Below are positions 4,849 through 5,281 of a stretch of DNA of 5,281 nt, piece after piece. The translations under genes and the position numbers were made by a program. Numbering within the stretch: the stretch's first letter is position 1; each line of letters starts with the position of its first letter. The stretch lies in contig DCGN01000072.1 in assembly GCA_002315275.1 (NCBI GenBank), positions 1,692 through 6,972 of the forward strand, written 5' to 3'. This DNA comes from Clostridiales bacterium UBA1777 (lineage in GTDB: Bacteria; Bacillota; Clostridia; Oscillospirales; Oscillospiraceae). Below the pieces are notes generated by a model. That model saw only the letters and a program-made list of their open reading frames with translations. It did not search any database and was not told the origin of the DNA.

Positions 4849-5281
4849 AGATAAACGATCTGCACTTTTCCTACGGCAGGCATGCCGTACTCAACGGCGT
4901 TGACCTCGAGCTGAATGACGGAGAGATCGGCGTTCTGCTCGGCAAAAACGGTTCGGGCAAGACCACGCTCTTCAAAACGATCCTCGGCCTCGAGCCGCCG
5001 AAAACCGGCAGCATTCTTTTTGACGGGCAGGATATCACAAAGCTCCCCCGCCGTGACCGCGCAAGGCTCATCGCCTACGTGCCGCAGCATATCCACTTCG
5101 GCTCGCTCACAGTATACGATTCCATCCTCATGGGGCGCATCAGCTATTTCGGGCTGAACGCCGGCAAGGAGGATTACGACGTTGTCGACGAGATAATCGG
5201 GGAAATGCATCTTGAAGCCTTCGCCGACCGCAACGCCGAGAAGCTCTCCGGCGGCGAGAAGCAGAAGGTGGCCATCGCCCG
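4842..5281 (+). CDS. ABC importer ATP-binding protein, FepC/BtuD type, partial at the right edge
   Basis: The first 146 codons of an ATPase that continues beyond the window. It starts at ATG 4842 inside the end of the permease gene (overlap ATGCTGA), with GGGAGGAG at 4826-4833, 8 nt upstream. Visible elements in order: A-loop Tyr 11 in FSYG, Walker A GKNGSGKTT at 34-42, Q-loop Gln 82 in YVPQH, and ABC signature LSGGEKQK at 135-142. Walker B and the switch His lie past the edge. The stretch from the Walker A to the signature has the spacing of FecE/FepC/BtuD-type ATPases, with the typical 'V.DSILMGR' segment near 91-99. Two copies would energise the FecCD-type permease encoded just upstream. 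The protein is not broken; it is only cut by the window. Confidence 0.95.
   Translation, partial: MLKINDLHFSYGRHAVLNGVDLELNDGEIGVLLGKNGSGKTTLFKTILGLEPPKTGSILFDGQDITKLPRRDRARLIAYVPQHIHFGSLTVYDSILMGRISYFGLNAGKEDYDVVDEIIGEMHLEAFADRNAEKLSGGEKQKVAIA

Overview
The window looks like a chromosomal segment from a moderately high-GC Gram-positive anaerobe of the class Clostridia (Oscillospiraceae/Ruminococcaceae-like). This is inferred from strong GAGGTG/GGAGG ribosome binding sites, sigma-A type promoters, intrinsic terminators, a glycine riboswitch, an AGCS symporter and a DUF2292-like small protein. No mobile element, tRNA, rRNA or CRISPR array was seen.

Left part (1-1397): a terminator from an upstream unit is followed by a + strand gene for a 210-residue protein with two OB-fold (SSB-like) repeats. 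Next comes a + strand gene for a 181-residue exported protein with a TTG start and two internal sequence repeats. A hairpin at 1367-1388 separates it from the convergent gene on the - strand.

Middle (1398-3051, - strand): a complete sodium:alanine/glycine symporter (AGCS family) gene lies behind a leader of about 220 nt. The leader carries a sigma-A promoter, one glycine riboswitch aptamer and an intrinsic terminator. The 3' strand of the aptamer P1 helix can pair either within the aptamer or with the 3' half of the terminator plus its U-tract, which predicts a glycine-OFF switch.

Intergenic stretch (about 3052-3409): no convincing gene. It holds two strong inverted repeats, 3131-3170 and 3356-3389, of unknown role.

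Right part (3410-5281, + strand): a promoter and strong RBS drive a 49-codon gene for a DUF2292/YezD-like protein. It is followed by a candidate terminator and an unusually structured leader of about 110 nt. After that come a FecCD-type ABC importer permease and, overlapping it by 7 nt, the matching ATPase, which runs off the window. Permease and ATPase would form an importer for a metal chelate (iron-siderophore, heme, cobalamin or similar). No substrate-binding protein is in view, so the substrate cannot be assigned.
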